This document shows, piece by piece, positions 50,256 to 59,767 of a stretch of DNA of 64,000 bases. This DNA comes from Yersinia frederiksenii ATCC 33641 (GTDB lineage: Bacteria > Pseudomonadota > Gammaproteobacteria > Enterobacterales > Enterobacteriaceae). The notes under the pieces were generated by a model that was not told the DNA's origin, did not search any database, and was given only the letters and a program-made list of their open reading frames with translations. The translations under genes and the position numbers were made by a program. Numbering within the stretch: the first letter of the stretch is position 1; each line of letters starts with the position of its first letter. The stretch is from positions 1,961,559 through 2,025,558 of the forward strand of contig NZ_KN150731.1 of assembly GCF_000754805.1 (NCBI RefSeq), given 5' to 3'.

Positions 50256-51500
50256 ATGTTGATAGCTTACTTAGATGCATTAAATATTTTGAGTACGCCG
50301 GTTTGGGTTGTGTTACCCAAAAATCAGGAAATACTCTTTGCCAACAAGGAAGCCCAGAAAACTGCAGGTGATTGTTCATTATCACTCATGCGCAATGGGC
50401 GGTTTTCAGCACATGCGCAGCAACAGTTGAGCGCTTATCTCCCCGCATTAGCCGACGGCGATCAAATTGTTGAGATTTGGACGATTCAGTCGGAAAAAAA
50501 TGCCTTTCCCTTGAGCTGCCAGCTTTCTCTCACTCAACTAGAGCATTACGGTGATGTGATTGTTTTTGAAGGGTTGTATATTTCAGACACTTTACTGACT
50601 CAACCTAATGTCGGGCAGCTATGCTCAACACCTTATTTTCGTGATGAGCAGGGTTTTTACGAGCAGTTTTTCAGTACCAATACCGCCCCAATGCTACTTA
50701 TTGATCCCTCAAGGGAGGGACAAATTGTTGATGCTAATCAGGCGGCAACACGTTTCTATGGTTATTCTCGCGATGAGATGTGCATGAAGCACACTTGGGA
50801 AATTAACACTATGGGGAAGGATGTTTTGCCTGTCATGAATGAGGTTGCCAAATTACCGGGAGGCCATAAACCCCTTAATTTTATTCATAAATTATCTGAT
50901 GGGAATATGCGTCATGTCCAAACCTATGCTGGGCCGGTAGAGTTGGATGGTATCCGATTGATGCTGTGTATTATTCACGATATTACGGAGCAAAAACGTC
51001 TTGAGCAGGCTTTGGAACATGCAGCCTTACGTGATCCTCTGACAGATTTAGGCAATCGGCGTCAGTTCTTTCCTTTGGTTGAACAGGCTCATGCCCAGAG
51101 CCAACGTTATGGTCAGAATTTTAGTTTGATTTTATTGGATGTTGACCATTTTAAATCTATTAATGACCAGCTTGGACATCATAAGGGTGATGAGGTACTG
51201 ATTTTATTAGCCAGAACCTTAGAGTCTATTATCCGTGAGTGCGATATTGTTTTCCGCTGGGGAGGCGAGGAGTTTGTCATTCTTCTGCCTTTAACTGATC
51301 TGAATGGAGCATTACAGGTAGCTGAATCTATTAGAGAAACTATCCAGATGATATGCCAACCTAATTTGCCGCAACTTACGGTCAGTCTGGGAGTTGCACA
51401 ACATCAAGTCGGTGAAGATACCGATAGTTTATTCAAGCGTATGGATGAAGCTCTTTACCGAGCTAAAGCATCAGGCCGCAACAGAGTGCTGGCGGCCTAG
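50256..51500 (+). CDS. PAS-domain diguanylate cyclase
   Basis: 414 residues. An N-terminal PAS-like region (about 5-110), a second PAS at about 140-250 (FFSTNTAPMLLIDPSREGQIVDANQAATRFYGYSRDEM, PAC end IIHDITEQKRLE), and a GGDEF domain from about 260. The active-site loop is intact GGEEF, and the inhibitory I-site RECD is five residues upstream, so c-di-GMP synthesis with product inhibition is expected. No haem or flavin signature is evident. Monocistronic. Confidence 0.93.
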   Translation: MLIAYLDALNILSTPVWVVLPKNQEILFANKEAQKTAGDCSLSLMRNGRFSAHAQQQLSAYLPALADGDQIVEIWTIQSEKNAFPLSCQLSLTQLEHYGDVIVFEGLYISDTLLTQPNVGQLCSTPYFRDEQGFYEQFFSTNTAPMLLIDPSREGQIVDANQAATRFYGYSRDEMCMKHTWEINTMGKDVLPVMNEVAKLPGGHKPLNFIHKLSDGNMRHVQTYAGPVELDGIRLMLCIIHDITEQKRLEQALEHAALRDPLTDLGNRRQFFPLVEQAHAQSQRYGQNFSLILLDVDHFKSINDQLGHHKGDEVLILLARTLESIIRECDIVFRWGGEEFVILLPLTDLNGALQVAESIRETIQMICQPNLPQLTVSLGVAQHQVGEDTDSLFKRMDEALYRAKASGRNRVLAA

Positions 51501-51519
51501 ATTGAGTCAACGTGAAGTA

Positions 51520-51987
51520 TTACAGCGGCAAATTATCCAGTGGTTTTACCTCGCGCAGTACAAATGTCGTTTGCATCTCTTTAATCCCCGATAGTCGGCG
51601 AATGACTGACATCGCGAAAGTGGAGAAGCTGTCGAGATCTTCTGCCACCACTTGCAGCAAAAAATCAGCATCTCCCGCCACGGCATAGCAGGCAATCACC
51701 GGTTTTAATGCGCCAACCTGCATTTCAAACAGCTTTGATTCCTCTTCACTGTGACTATCAATTTTCACCCGAATAAAAGCCAAAATCCCTAAACCAATCT
51801 TGCGCCGATCAATATTGGCTTGATAGCCGGTGATGATGCCGCTTTCTTCAAGTTGCTTTACTCGCCGCCAGCATGGGGAGGTGGCCATGCCCACTTTATC
51901 GGCCAGTTCCTGGTTGGTCATGCGACCTGAGCGCTGTAATTGCTTTAAGATTTTTATATCTGCCGGAGCTATTAGTGATGATGGCAT
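51520..51987 (-). CDS. Lrp/AsnC-family regulator
   Basis: 155 residues: N-terminal HTH (LQRSGRMTNQELADKVGMATSPCWRRVKQLEESGII) and a C-terminal RAM ligand domain (VIACYAVAGDADFLLQVVAEDLDSFSTF). Not Lrp itself. It is divergent from a DUF2000 gene with only about 86 bp between, suggesting it controls that gene. Confidence 0.93.
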   Translation of the reverse strand: MPSSLIAPADIKILKQLQRSGRMTNQELADKVGMATSPCWRRVKQLEESGIITGYQANIDRRKIGLGILAFIRVKIDSHSEEESKLFEMQVGALKPVIACYAVAGDADFLLQVVAEDLDSFSTFAMSVIRRLSGIKEMQTTFVLREVKPLDNLPL

Positions 51988-52073
51988 TTTCTACCTTTTT
52001 ATTATTCAAATTAGGTATGGATTACCAATATTAGCGGAATGAAGGTGATAAAAGAAAGCACTTACCGGCGCAA

Positions 52074-52538
52074 GTGGGATATTCTATTTTGTACATATTA
52101 GCGGCAAAAAAGGCACTGGCTGTGGCAGAACAAATGCGGATCGCGATTATTGTTAACCCCGAACTTCCTGTTGGCTTAATTGCCAATACCACCGGCGCAG
52201 TGGGGATTGGCTTAGCGGCGAAATTCCCACAATTGGCGGGTATGACGTTATCTGATGCGGCGGGAAAAGAAATTGATGTCAGTTCAAAATTACCGGTACC
52301 TATTTTACAGGCGAATGCTTCACAGATGAGGGAGGTGCTGCTAAAAGCATTAGCGCTCACCGACGAGCGGGCGATAGTCCCTTTCCCAGCTTTTGCGCGC
52401 GCAATGCACAGTTTTCAGGATTATGAAGTGGCTTTCCCGCTACGCTCTCTTATTGATGAGCAGTTAGATGGTTTGGGGTTGGTTGGACCGGAGAAATGGG
52501 TGCGTTCATTAACTGGCTCATTAAAACTGCTGCGCTAG
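52074..52538 (+). CDS. DUF2000 family protein
   Basis: About 154 residues from a GTG at 52074; the true start may be GTG 52119 (AAAAAAGG upstream) or ATG 52131. The conserved core is MRIAIIVNPELPVGLIANTTGAVGIGLAAKFPQL. DUF2000 proteins resemble peptidyl-tRNA hydrolase folds but have no assigned activity. They frequently occur beside AsnC-type regulators, as here. Confidence 0.8.
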   Translation: MGYSILYILAAKKALAVAEQMRIAIIVNPELPVGLIANTTGAVGIGLAAKFPQLAGMTLSDAAGKEIDVSSKLPVPILQANASQMREVLLKALALTDERAIVPFPAFARAMHSFQDYEVAFPLRSLIDEQLDGLGLVGPEKWVRSLTGSLKLLR

Positions 52539-52572
52539 TGAATCGAACTGACATATTTATGTATGCAAGAAT

Positions 52573-52604
52573 ATGCGGGCTATGAAAAGTAGCCCGCATT
52601 GTTT
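52573..52604 (+). terminator. Hairpin after the DUF2000 gene
   Basis: Ten-bp stem ATGCGGGCTA/TAGCCCGCAT then TGTTT. It lies between convergent genes. Confidence 0.65.
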
Positions 52605-52609
52605 ACGGG

Positions 52610-54985
52610 TTAAGCCAATTGGCTCAGTTGCATTGTGTGGCTCGCAACACCATTAATATATAACTCACGATGCTCATTTTCTGGCAACTTCATGGTTAAT
52701 TCTTGCCATGCCGGTTGGTAGCTCCCGGTACGACTAAAGGTGATATCAATGCGGTGGTTATCGGTCGTGACCTGCCAACGCAGCCATAATGCATGGCCTT
52801 GCTGCCAGCGGTGACTTTCGCCATCGTCTTCGAACAACATCCCACTGGATTGCCCGCCACCCTTGGTGGGGTAAAGTGCCAACTCGCGCTGAGAGTCCTG
52901 TTCGGCATTCACGAAGGCGATGCGCCGTGATAGCGGCAGTGCAGCACCGGCCCGTACCAAGAGAGGCAAGCGCTCGAGTGGTGCATCTAACACCACAGTC
53001 TGCCCGCCGCTGTACCACTGCCCAGTATGGAAACAGTACCAACCGACATGATTATCCGGTAAATAAACCTGACGCTGACGTTGCGCCGGTTCAACCACAC
53101 TGGCGACCAGTAAGTCACGGCCTAGCATAAAGTCGTCATTTTCTTTAAATGTGCTGCCATCATGTTCATGATCGAGAAACGTTGGGCGCAACATCGGCTC
53201 GTCGTCATGGGTAGCTTGCCATTGTAACGTGTAGAAATAAGGTAGTAGCCGGTAACGTAGCACCATGGCATCGCGGATCATGGGCGTGGCGGCTGGATAC
53301 ATCCAAGGTTCATTGACGGTGTTGTCGTCATTCCATGAGTGAATAGTAAACCGTGGATGCATAACACCATTTTGTACCCAGCGGATAAACAGCTCGGCTT
53401 CTGGTTTATCACCAGAAAAACCGCCGACATCATGACCCAGGTTGTACAGGCCAGACAAGCTCATGCCCAACCCCATGCGGATGTTATAGCGCAGGGTTTG
53501 CCAACTGGTGCGGTTGTCACCACTCCAGGTCTGGGCATAACGCTGCATCCCGGCGCAACCAGAACGTGATATTAGATATGGGCGTATATCTGGAGCGAAT
53601 GACTGTTGAGCTTCCATTGAGGCCCGCATCATCAGCAATGGCATCACCGGCCTGATGTGTTTAATGGCGATGGATTCACCAAATCCATTGCAGCGTGCTT
53701 CACCGTCCCACACTTCGTATTCGTTATTGTCATTCCAAGTGGAGCCAATCCCCATTTCCAACAGCTGTTTAGTGACATTCTCTTGCCACCAATCAACGGT
53801 CGCCGGGTTGGTAAAATCAAGATGAGAGCCTTCGTCATCCCAAAATGAAGAGCGCTCAGGCAGCCCGGTTTCGCCGTCGCGGATAAAGAGCCCACGCTCG
53901 GCAACATGCTGATATTGCGGATGATCCTGCAATAGACAAGGTTTGATATTGGCGGCCAGTTTGATCCCAGCTTGCAAGAACGCCTGACTCATCACCTTCG
54001 GCTGTGGCACTTTGTCGTAGTTCCAATTAAAGACATAGCGCTTGTTTTTGATGGAAGTATAGCCGGACGAAAGTTGGAAAGAGTCGCAGGGAATATCATG
54101 CTGCTGGCATAAAGTAATAAATTTTTGCAGTTGCACCTGTGCATCGGGGGCATCGGTGTAATGCATCGTCGAGCCGCTATAGCCGAGGCTCCATTTAGGG
54201 CCAAACTGTGTTTTACCCGTCAGACGAACAAAAGCTTTGGTCACATCCAACACTTTTGGGCCGAGAAACAGATAGTAATCAAGGTCACCCGCTTCGGCCT
54301 GGTAGCGGCGATAAGCCAGATGGTAATTATCAATCTCGTTACCCAAATCCAGCCAGCAACTGCTTAAGTTGTCATAAAATAGGCCAAAGCTGACATCATC
54401 ACGGCGGGTGATGGTAAAAGGAATATGCTTATACAGTGGGTCAGTGCTGGCGGCGTTGTAGCCCATTGCATCTAAATTGCGCATCTCAAAGCGACGGCCC
54501 GCGCGGTTGAGATCCCCGGCTTTTTCCCCCAAGCCATAATATTGCTCATTAGGATAACGGCGCTGATAGTGAGCAATCGCTTCGCCTTGCGGGCTGAGTA
54601 GATAAGCGCTGGTGGGGCGATCGGCTGCGAGTGGTTGCCATTCGCCCTGCAGGTTTTTATATTCCCATTCCAGATAGAGCGGCTGGTGAATGGTGACTCG
54701 CAAGCAATCAGTGGTCACTATCAATTGCTGCGGGTGGCGCTCTAACTGATAGCCCGGTACAGAAAAACCCTCCAGACTTAGGCGGTCACGCCCAGACCAA
54801 GGCACATCGCCTTGCGGTGCAATGCTCCAGGTGCGATTCAGTGCCAACTCGCCATTGCGTTTAATCAGCACCCGACAGAGGTTTGGCTCTAATACATACA
54901 GACAAAAATTATGTCGGCCATCGACCAATAATTCCAGATGGTCAGGATACTCATTTACTAACTGCCAGTTTTTTAATGTTTTCAT
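52610..54985 (-). CDS. Glycoside hydrolase family 31 (alpha-glucosidase/xylosidase-like)
   Basis: 791 residues from ATG 54985. N-terminal beta-sandwich, then the (beta/alpha)8 domain beginning QFGPKWSLGYSGSTMHY. The catalytic nucleophile Asp is in STWNDNNEYE and the acid/base Asp in AQTWSGDNRTSW. No signal peptide, so it acts in the cytoplasm on an imported alpha-glycoside. It is 60 bp downstream of an MFS transporter on the same strand, and a LacI regulator is divergent. The exact sugar is unknown. Confidence 0.9.
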   Translation of the reverse strand: MKTLKNWQLVNEYPDHLELLVDGRHNFCLYVLEPNLCRVLIKRNGELALNRTWSIAPQGDVPWSGRDRLSLEGFSVPGYQLERHPQQLIVTTDCLRVTIHQPLYLEWEYKNLQGEWQPLAADRPTSAYLLSPQGEAIAHYQRRYPNEQYYGLGEKAGDLNRAGRRFEMRNLDAMGYNAASTDPLYKHIPFTITRRDDVSFGLFYDNLSSCWLDLGNEIDNYHLAYRRYQAEAGDLDYYLFLGPKVLDVTKAFVRLTGKTQFGPKWSLGYSGSTMHYTDAPDAQVQLQKFITLCQQHDIPCDSFQLSSGYTSIKNKRYVFNWNYDKVPQPKVMSQAFLQAGIKLAANIKPCLLQDHPQYQHVAERGLFIRDGETGLPERSSFWDDEGSHLDFTNPATVDWWQENVTKQLLEMGIGSTWNDNNEYEVWDGEARCNGFGESIAIKHIRPVMPLLMMRASMEAQQSFAPDIRPYLISRSGCAGMQRYAQTWSGDNRTSWQTLRYNIRMGLGMSLSGLYNLGHDVGGFSGDKPEAELFIRWVQNGVMHPRFTIHSWNDDNTVNEPWMYPAATPMIRDAMVLRYRLLPYFYTLQWQATHDDEPMLRPTFLDHEHDGSTFKENDDFMLGRDLLVASVVEPAQRQRQVYLPDNHVGWYCFHTGQWYSGGQTVVLDAPLERLPLLVRAGAALPLSRRIAFVNAEQDSQRELALYPTKGGGQSSGMLFEDDGESHRWQQGHALWLRWQVTTDNHRIDITFSRTGSYQPAWQELTMKLPENEHRELYINGVASHTMQLSQLA

Positions 54986-55045
54986 CACAGCTCATCTTTT
55001 TTCTGGCAACAGCGCGGGTGGTGCGCTGTTGCTGGGTTAATAGCA

Positions 55046-56353
55046 TCAGGCAGCCGATTGTTTCTTATTACGGAACTCTGCAAACAAGGCAATCAGGAAT
55101 ACGGCCCCAATCAAATCGAAGAAGCCCATGGCAATAAACAGTGGGTTAAAGCCGATGGTGTCGGAAACCGCGCCGATCAATAAAGTAAATAAGAAACTGG
55201 CGATCCAGGCAGAAGAACCGCGCAGTCCGTTAACTGTGGCCACCTGATTTTTATCAAAGGATTCAACGACTAATGCGCTTAACATGCAGGAGATCACCTG
55301 ATGTCCGAAGCCGCCGATGGAGATCAACGCAATCGCCAGATAGGGGTCTTTGGTGATAGCGACGAAGGCCAGTGAAATCATCATGAAAGCACCGGTGACA
55401 GAGCTGGCAACCACTGAGTTGACGCGGCTGCAACCAAACCATTTTTGATAGAGTTTGGTTAAGTAGCCACTGGCAACACTACCAATATCCGCCGCCAGGA
55501 AGGGTAGCCAGGCAAACATAGCGATCTGTTTCAAGTCCATGCCACGTTCGGTCGCCAGATAAAGAGGAACCCAGAAGCTAAATACTGCCCATGCCGGTTC
55601 CGCCAGAAATGCAGGGATAGCAATGCCGTAGAATTTCTTATTTTTACTGAGGATAGACAGTGATTTAAGGAATGGAAGCCGTGGCAGCACTGGCTCATTG
55701 TCCTGATGAATCAGTTCAAATTCTTCTTTGCTCAGATTGGGATGGGTATCGGGTGAATGATAAAAACGCCACCATAGCAACACCCAAATCATGGCTAAGG
55801 CTCCTGAGAATAAAAATGCGCCTTGCCAGCCGAGGGCCACATGAGCCAGTACAATAATGGGGGGAGCCAACATGGCGCCGATAGAGAAGCCAACCCCTGC
55901 CCAGCCAGCAGCAATAGGGCGCTCTTTTTTCGGGAACCAGTCAGAAATCGCCTTGGCATTTGCTGGCGTCGCGGCGGCTTCGGCACTGCCCATGAAGAAA
56001 CGCAGCACGGCCAATTGGAACCAAGTTCCCGCGCCAGCATGCATCATACACACCACGACCCAAACACTGGCGCAAATCAGGAACCCCATCTTTAAACCGA
56101 TGACGTCAATTAGCCAGCCACAAAGTGGTTGAAACACGGTATAAGCCAGCTGAAATGATGCCACAATCCACGAATATTGTTCTGTGGTCATATTCAGGCT
56201 GGTTTTTAGTTCTGGGGCCAGAATACCCAGAGAGTTGCGGGTAATATAGTTAACCGTGACCCCCAACAGAAATAGCGCCAGCATCCACCAACGTAATGAT
56301 TTTATTTTCCGCCGCCCGACAACTTTAGCAGATTGATTAATCTCAACACTCAT
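55046..56353 (-). CDS. MFS transporter, anion:cation symporter (ACS) type
   Basis: 435 residues with about 12 membrane helices. VNYITRNSLGILAPEL, GWLIDVIGLKMGF and FFMGSAEAAATPANAKAISDWFPKKERPIA are ACS-family blocks, related to hexuronate and glucarate carriers. Upstream of and probably cotranscribed with the GH31 gene, so it likely imports the glycoside or its acid. Divergent from the LacI regulator. Confidence 0.9.
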   Translation of the reverse strand: MSVEINQSAKVVGRRKIKSLRWWMLALFLLGVTVNYITRNSLGILAPELKTSLNMTTEQYSWIVASFQLAYTVFQPLCGWLIDVIGLKMGFLICASVWVVVCMMHAGAGTWFQLAVLRFFMGSAEAAATPANAKAISDWFPKKERPIAAGWAGVGFSIGAMLAPPIIVLAHVALGWQGAFLFSGALAMIWVLLWWRFYHSPDTHPNLSKEEFELIHQDNEPVLPRLPFLKSLSILSKNKKFYGIAIPAFLAEPAWAVFSFWVPLYLATERGMDLKQIAMFAWLPFLAADIGSVASGYLTKLYQKWFGCSRVNSVVASSVTGAFMMISLAFVAITKDPYLAIALISIGGFGHQVISCMLSALVVESFDKNQVATVNGLRGSSAWIASFLFTLLIGAVSDTIGFNPLFIAMGFFDLIGAVFLIALFAEFRNKKQSAA

Positions 56354-56725
56354 CCCAGCCTCCTGGCGTTAGTCGGCAGTAAATTAACCGGACCAACTTA
56401 TTGTTTTGGTATGATCTATTTTCGGTTATTAAGATTATGCTGAGTTTTATTGTGACTCAGTTCACATTAAACTGTGGCAATAAAACATATTCAATTGATA
56501 TTATTATCATTTTTATATTTAACCATAATTAACCGGACTGATAAGTTTTTAAAATTGGTTTACCAAAACAAGGTAACTAGCTTAAATTGGCTTTAACATG
56601 CGTTTTTTTGAAAGAATTTTCATAAGCTGAGTAATATTTCAGCATTTATATTAAGTAAGCCCCTAAATAAGCTATTTTCTGGCTATGAAAATTTTTTCAT
56701 TTGCTAATTTGAGAGAGATCACAAA
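56354..56725. promoter_or_regulatory. Divergent control region with repeated operator-like motifs
   Basis: A 12-bp direct repeat AATTAACCGGAC is at 56382-56393 and 56527-56538, with a near-match inverted copy (TTTCGGTTATT) at about 56420. TTGGT-TT-ACCAA is at 56555-56566 and ACCAA-N9-TTGGT at 56392-56410. These are good candidates for LacI-family operators. Confidence 0.5.
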
Positions 56726-57805
56726 ATGAATGGAAAGCTAAAAATACAAGAAATAGCTAATCAGACGGGCCTTTCAATTAGCACGGTATCCAGAGTATTA
56801 GCCGGTAAAGCTAACACCAGCGCGAAAGCAAAACAGCAGGTTATGGCTTATGCCCAGTCACAGGGAATTTTGCAGAGTTTGTCCAGCGGGCGGCTCATGC
56901 TCAATAATATTATGGTGTTTGCGCCACACCGGGCGTTTGATGTACGAACTGATATTTTTTACTACAAAGTTATTCAGGGGATTACCGAAGCGGTCAGCCA
57001 ACATGAAGTGATGATTCGCTACTGTGGATTATCTGAGACTCACAGTGATATCTCGCTGTTTCTGGAAAAAATAACCAATCCGCAGACGGAAGCTGCAATC
57101 ATTATTGGTATTGATGATCCACGTATCCATACATTAGCGGCAGGGGTGCATAAGCCGTCAGTGTTAATCAATTGCCGCGACAAAGAGATGTCGTTGGATA
57201 GTGTTTCTCCTGACCACCAATTGATTGGGGAGTTTTCTGCCAACTACCTGATACAGCAGGGGCATCGGCGTATTCTGACATTGCAGTGTTTGCGACGTAA
57301 CACGATGGAGCTGCGGCTGGTGGGAATCAAAGAGGCATTTGCTAGCAATAATATGAGTTTTGATGATAACCAGCAGCTGCTCACCACCCATGGTTTTGGT
57401 GCCGAAGAAGCAGAACAGGCAATAACCGCCTATATCACGGCCTGTGAAGATAAAAGCCAACTGCCTACGGCCATTTTAGCCGGAGGGGACTATATGGCTG
57501 TTGGTGCGGTTAATGCACTGAATAAGTTGAAAATTAACGTGCCAGATAGCATTTCAGTAATGAGTATGGATGGCTTTAATTTAGCACAAATCCATGATGT
57601 GCCACTGACGGCGGTGCATGTCCCACGTGATGAGTTGGGGGCCGAAGCTATTCAATTGTTGCAGCGGCGTTTATTGCGCCCCGATGCCCCTTTCAGTAAT
57701 ACCCTCTTGCAAGGCAAGCTGGTGGTGCGCTCCTCGGTAAAGCAGGTTAATCAAAAGAGAATGATGCCGGCGGCCAATAAACCCAGTGACCAGTTATATG
57801 ATTAA
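56726..57805 (+). CDS. LacI-family transcriptional regulator
   Basis: 359 residues. N-terminal HTH LKIQEIANQTGLSISTVSRVLAGKANTS and hinge, then a periplasmic-binding-like ligand domain (IFYYKVIQGITEAVSQHE, PTAILAGGDYMAVGAVNALNKL). Ribosome-binding site GAGAGA is modest. Divergent from the MFS-GH31 pair; I infer it is their sugar-responsive repressor. Confidence 0.92.
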   Translation: MNGKLKIQEIANQTGLSISTVSRVLAGKANTSAKAKQQVMAYAQSQGILQSLSSGRLMLNNIMVFAPHRAFDVRTDIFYYKVIQGITEAVSQHEVMIRYCGLSETHSDISLFLEKITNPQTEAAIIIGIDDPRIHTLAAGVHKPSVLINCRDKEMSLDSVSPDHQLIGEFSANYLIQQGHRRILTLQCLRRNTMELRLVGIKEAFASNNMSFDDNQQLLTTHGFGAEEAEQAITAYITACEDKSQLPTAILAGGDYMAVGAVNALNKLKINVPDSISVMSMDGFNLAQIHDVPLTAVHVPRDELGAEAIQLLQRRLLRPDAPFSNTLLQGKLVVRSSVKQVNQKRMMPAANKPSDQLYD

Positions 57806-57936
57806 CATCAGTGATTCAGCCACAAATGCGGCGGTACCATTAAATGAGCTGGGTAAGCTATAGTTTAGGGTTATGGGTTCCCGCACTAAAAGGGAATAGA
57901 GATATGCATTGATGGGTTTTATATAAGCCAGATGGC

Positions 57937-58019
57937 ATATTTGTCATTTTTCAAACTGCAGGTGTATTGGCAGCGCTCAATCTTGCCGCCGTCCTGCACC
58001 TTGAAATTTATTGTGTGTA
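57937..58019. repeat. Internally deleted ERIC element 5 (upstream of cbpA)
   Basis: About 83 bp: left arm TTTTTCAAACTGCAGGTGTATTGGC and right arm TTGCCGCCGTCCTGCACCTTGAAATTTATT, with the central 45 bp missing. The arms still pair. It ends 27 bp before cbpA. Confidence 0.75.
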
Positions 58020-58046
58020 ACACATTGAATTTAAGGATATTTACGC

Positions 58047-58997
58047 ATGGAATTTAAAGACTATTATGCTGTGATGGGAGTGGAGCCAACCGCCCCCCTT
58101 AAAGAGATTAAAACAGCCTATCGTAGGCTAGCCCGTAGATACCACCCTGATGTGAGCTCTGAAGCTGACGCTGAAAGTAAGTTTAAGGAAGTTGCCGAAG
58201 CTTACGAAGTCTTAAAAGATACTGAACGGCGCGCCGAATATGATGAACTAAGATTGCACCGTAATGACCCTCACTTTGGCCAACGGCAGGCAGCCTATAA
58301 TACAGGGGGGCAGCAATGGCACAGCAGTGCTGGCGGCGGCGCTCACGACTTTTCTGACTTCTTTGAATCTTTTTTTGGCAACCGTGGCGCGGCAGCTGGA
58401 CACACCTCCCATCGTGCTTCTCAAGGGGTCCGCGGCCAAGATCTTGAGATGGAGTTACCCATCTTTTTAGAAGAAACCTTAGCTGAGCAAACGCGTTCGA
58501 TATCTTACAAGATACCGACTCTTGATGCGTCGGGCCGAGTGGGTGGCGAAACATCTAAAACACTGAAAGTAAAAATTCCTGCGGGTGTGGGCGATGGTGA
58601 ACGCATTCGTCTTAAAGGTCAGGGGGCTCCGGGTTTTGCCGGGGGCGCTAATGGTGATTTATTCCTGGTTATTCGCATTGCACCACATCCATTATTTGAT
58701 GTTGATGGGCAAAATTTACAAATCGTGGTGCCGTTAGCCCCATGGGAAGCGGCCTTGGGTGCGAGTATCGAGATGCCGACATTGACGGGGAAAATCACCC
58801 TGACTATTCCGGCAGGCAGCCAAACGGGTCAGCGATTGCGCATTAAAGGCAAAGGTCTGGTCAGTAAAAAAGGCACCGGCGATCTGTATGCGGTCCTTAA
58901 AGTGATGATGCCACCGAAACCGGACGAGAAAATGCGGGCACTTTGGCAACAGTTGTCAGAACAAGCGGCATTTAATCCTCGGGCTGGATGGGAGTAA
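58047..58997 (+). CDS. cbpA: Curved DNA-binding protein CbpA (DnaJ-like)
   Basis: 316 residues. J domain at 5-70 with the HPD motif in YHPDVS, a short Gly-rich linker, and C-terminal DnaJ domains ([35 protein letters not shown]); no zinc-finger repeats, which separates it from DnaJ. It is a DnaK co-chaperone and nucleoid-associated protein in stationary phase. cbpM follows. Confidence 0.96.
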   Translation: MEFKDYYAVMGVEPTAPLKEIKTAYRRLARRYHPDVSSEADAESKFKEVAEAYEVLKDTERRAEYDELRLHRNDPHFGQRQAAYNTGGQQWHSSAGGGAHDFSDFFESFFGNRGAAAGHTSHRASQGVRGQDLEMELPIFLEETLAEQTRSISYKIPTLDASGRVGGETSKTLKVKIPAGVGDGERIRLKGQGAPGFAGGANGDLFLVIRIAPHPLFDVDGQNLQIVVPLAPWEAALGASIEMPTLTGKITLTIPAGSQTGQRLRIKGKGLVSKKGTGDLYAVLKVMMPPKPDEKMRALWQQLSEQAAFNPRAGWE

Positions 58998-59003
58998 CAG
59001 ATT

Positions 59004-59309
59004 ATGGCTGAAATAGAAATCACCTACACTGTGACTGAATTATGCCAGTCAACAGGGATGATGCAGGATGAACTGGTCGAGGTCGTTGAACTCGGTGTGA
59101 TTGTGCCGTTAGAGCCCACAGATACGGTTTGGATTTTTGACGTGGATGCATTGAGCTGCCTAAAACGCGCTCAGCGCTTGCAACATGAGTTGGATCTGGA
59201 TTGGTCTGGTGTGGCGATGACCTTGACGCTGCTGGAGCGAATTGAGCAGCTAAAGAAAGAAAACGAGCAATTGCGCAGGCAACTTGACCGTTTTGTGCAG
59301 ACATCTTAA
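59004..59309 (+). CDS. cbpM: CbpA modulator CbpM
   Basis: 101 residues; MerR-like helix-turn-helix N-terminus (TVTELCQSTGMMQDELVEVVELGVI) and a C-terminal coiled coil (LLERIEQLKKENEQLRRQLDRF). It binds the CbpA J domain and blocks both its DnaK and DNA functions in E. coli. Six bases after cbpA. Confidence 0.95.
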   Translation: MAEIEITYTVTELCQSTGMMQDELVEVVELGVIVPLEPTDTVWIFDVDALSCLKRAQRLQHELDLDWSGVAMTLTLLERIEQLKKENEQLRRQLDRFVQTS

Positions 59310-59656
59310 TGGTAATGATGCGGGTTGGTGCTCATTGAGCCCAACCCGGCACTGTACTTATCTGATAGCGAGTACACAACCGATATCACTGACAATATGT
59401 CTTAATTCAGGAATGGGTGGGAAATTCCCGGTTCCTAAACTCGTGAGCCATCCAACAGCGTACCGATATCATCGGTTCTAGGAATAATAGGGAGAGTTTT
59501 TTGGACTTGAGTCATGTGTCCTTTTCGCGATGGCACGATCAAGTTGTTTGATACCCACCACCGTCACATTAATCACTGTTTCACCGGGTAAGGGCGTCGG
59601 CTCAGAAAACTGAAAAAACAGTGTGTTACCTAGCATCTTAACAATTGCAGTTCTCA
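59310..59656. other. cbpM downstream region
   Basis: A hairpin CGGGTTGG/CCAACCCG with an inner GCTCATTGAGC is at 59321-59348, but has no T run. Otherwise only the 3' part of a small minus-strand ORF is seen. Confidence 0.5.
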
Positions 59657-59657
59657 T
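59478..59657 (-). CDS. Small hypothetical protein
   Basis: 59 residues starting MRTAIVKMLGNTLFFQFSEP, with a GAGG seven bases before the ATG at 59657. Alternating hydrophobic residues suggest a beta structure, and the first 15 residues faintly recall AbrB/MazE N-termini, but that is weak. No family assigned. It is not overlapped by a larger gene, which favours it being real. Confidence 0.45.
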   Translation of the reverse strand: MRTAIVKMLGNTLFFQFSEPTPLPGETVINVTVVGIKQLDRAIAKRTHDSSPKNSPYYS

Positions 59658-59767
59658 CAACTCGCCTCATTGTCGTGTACCCGTTAGAAATATCCCTCAA
59701 TTTGCATCTAATTTATTTTTAAGACAATATGCTCAATAAGTGACTGATTTGCTGTCAATCATATCTC

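Noticed and set aside
59680..59730. ERIC-like fragment (ACCCGTTA... TCAATTTGCAT)
   Set aside because: Only the left-end resemblance; no matching right arm, so likely chance.
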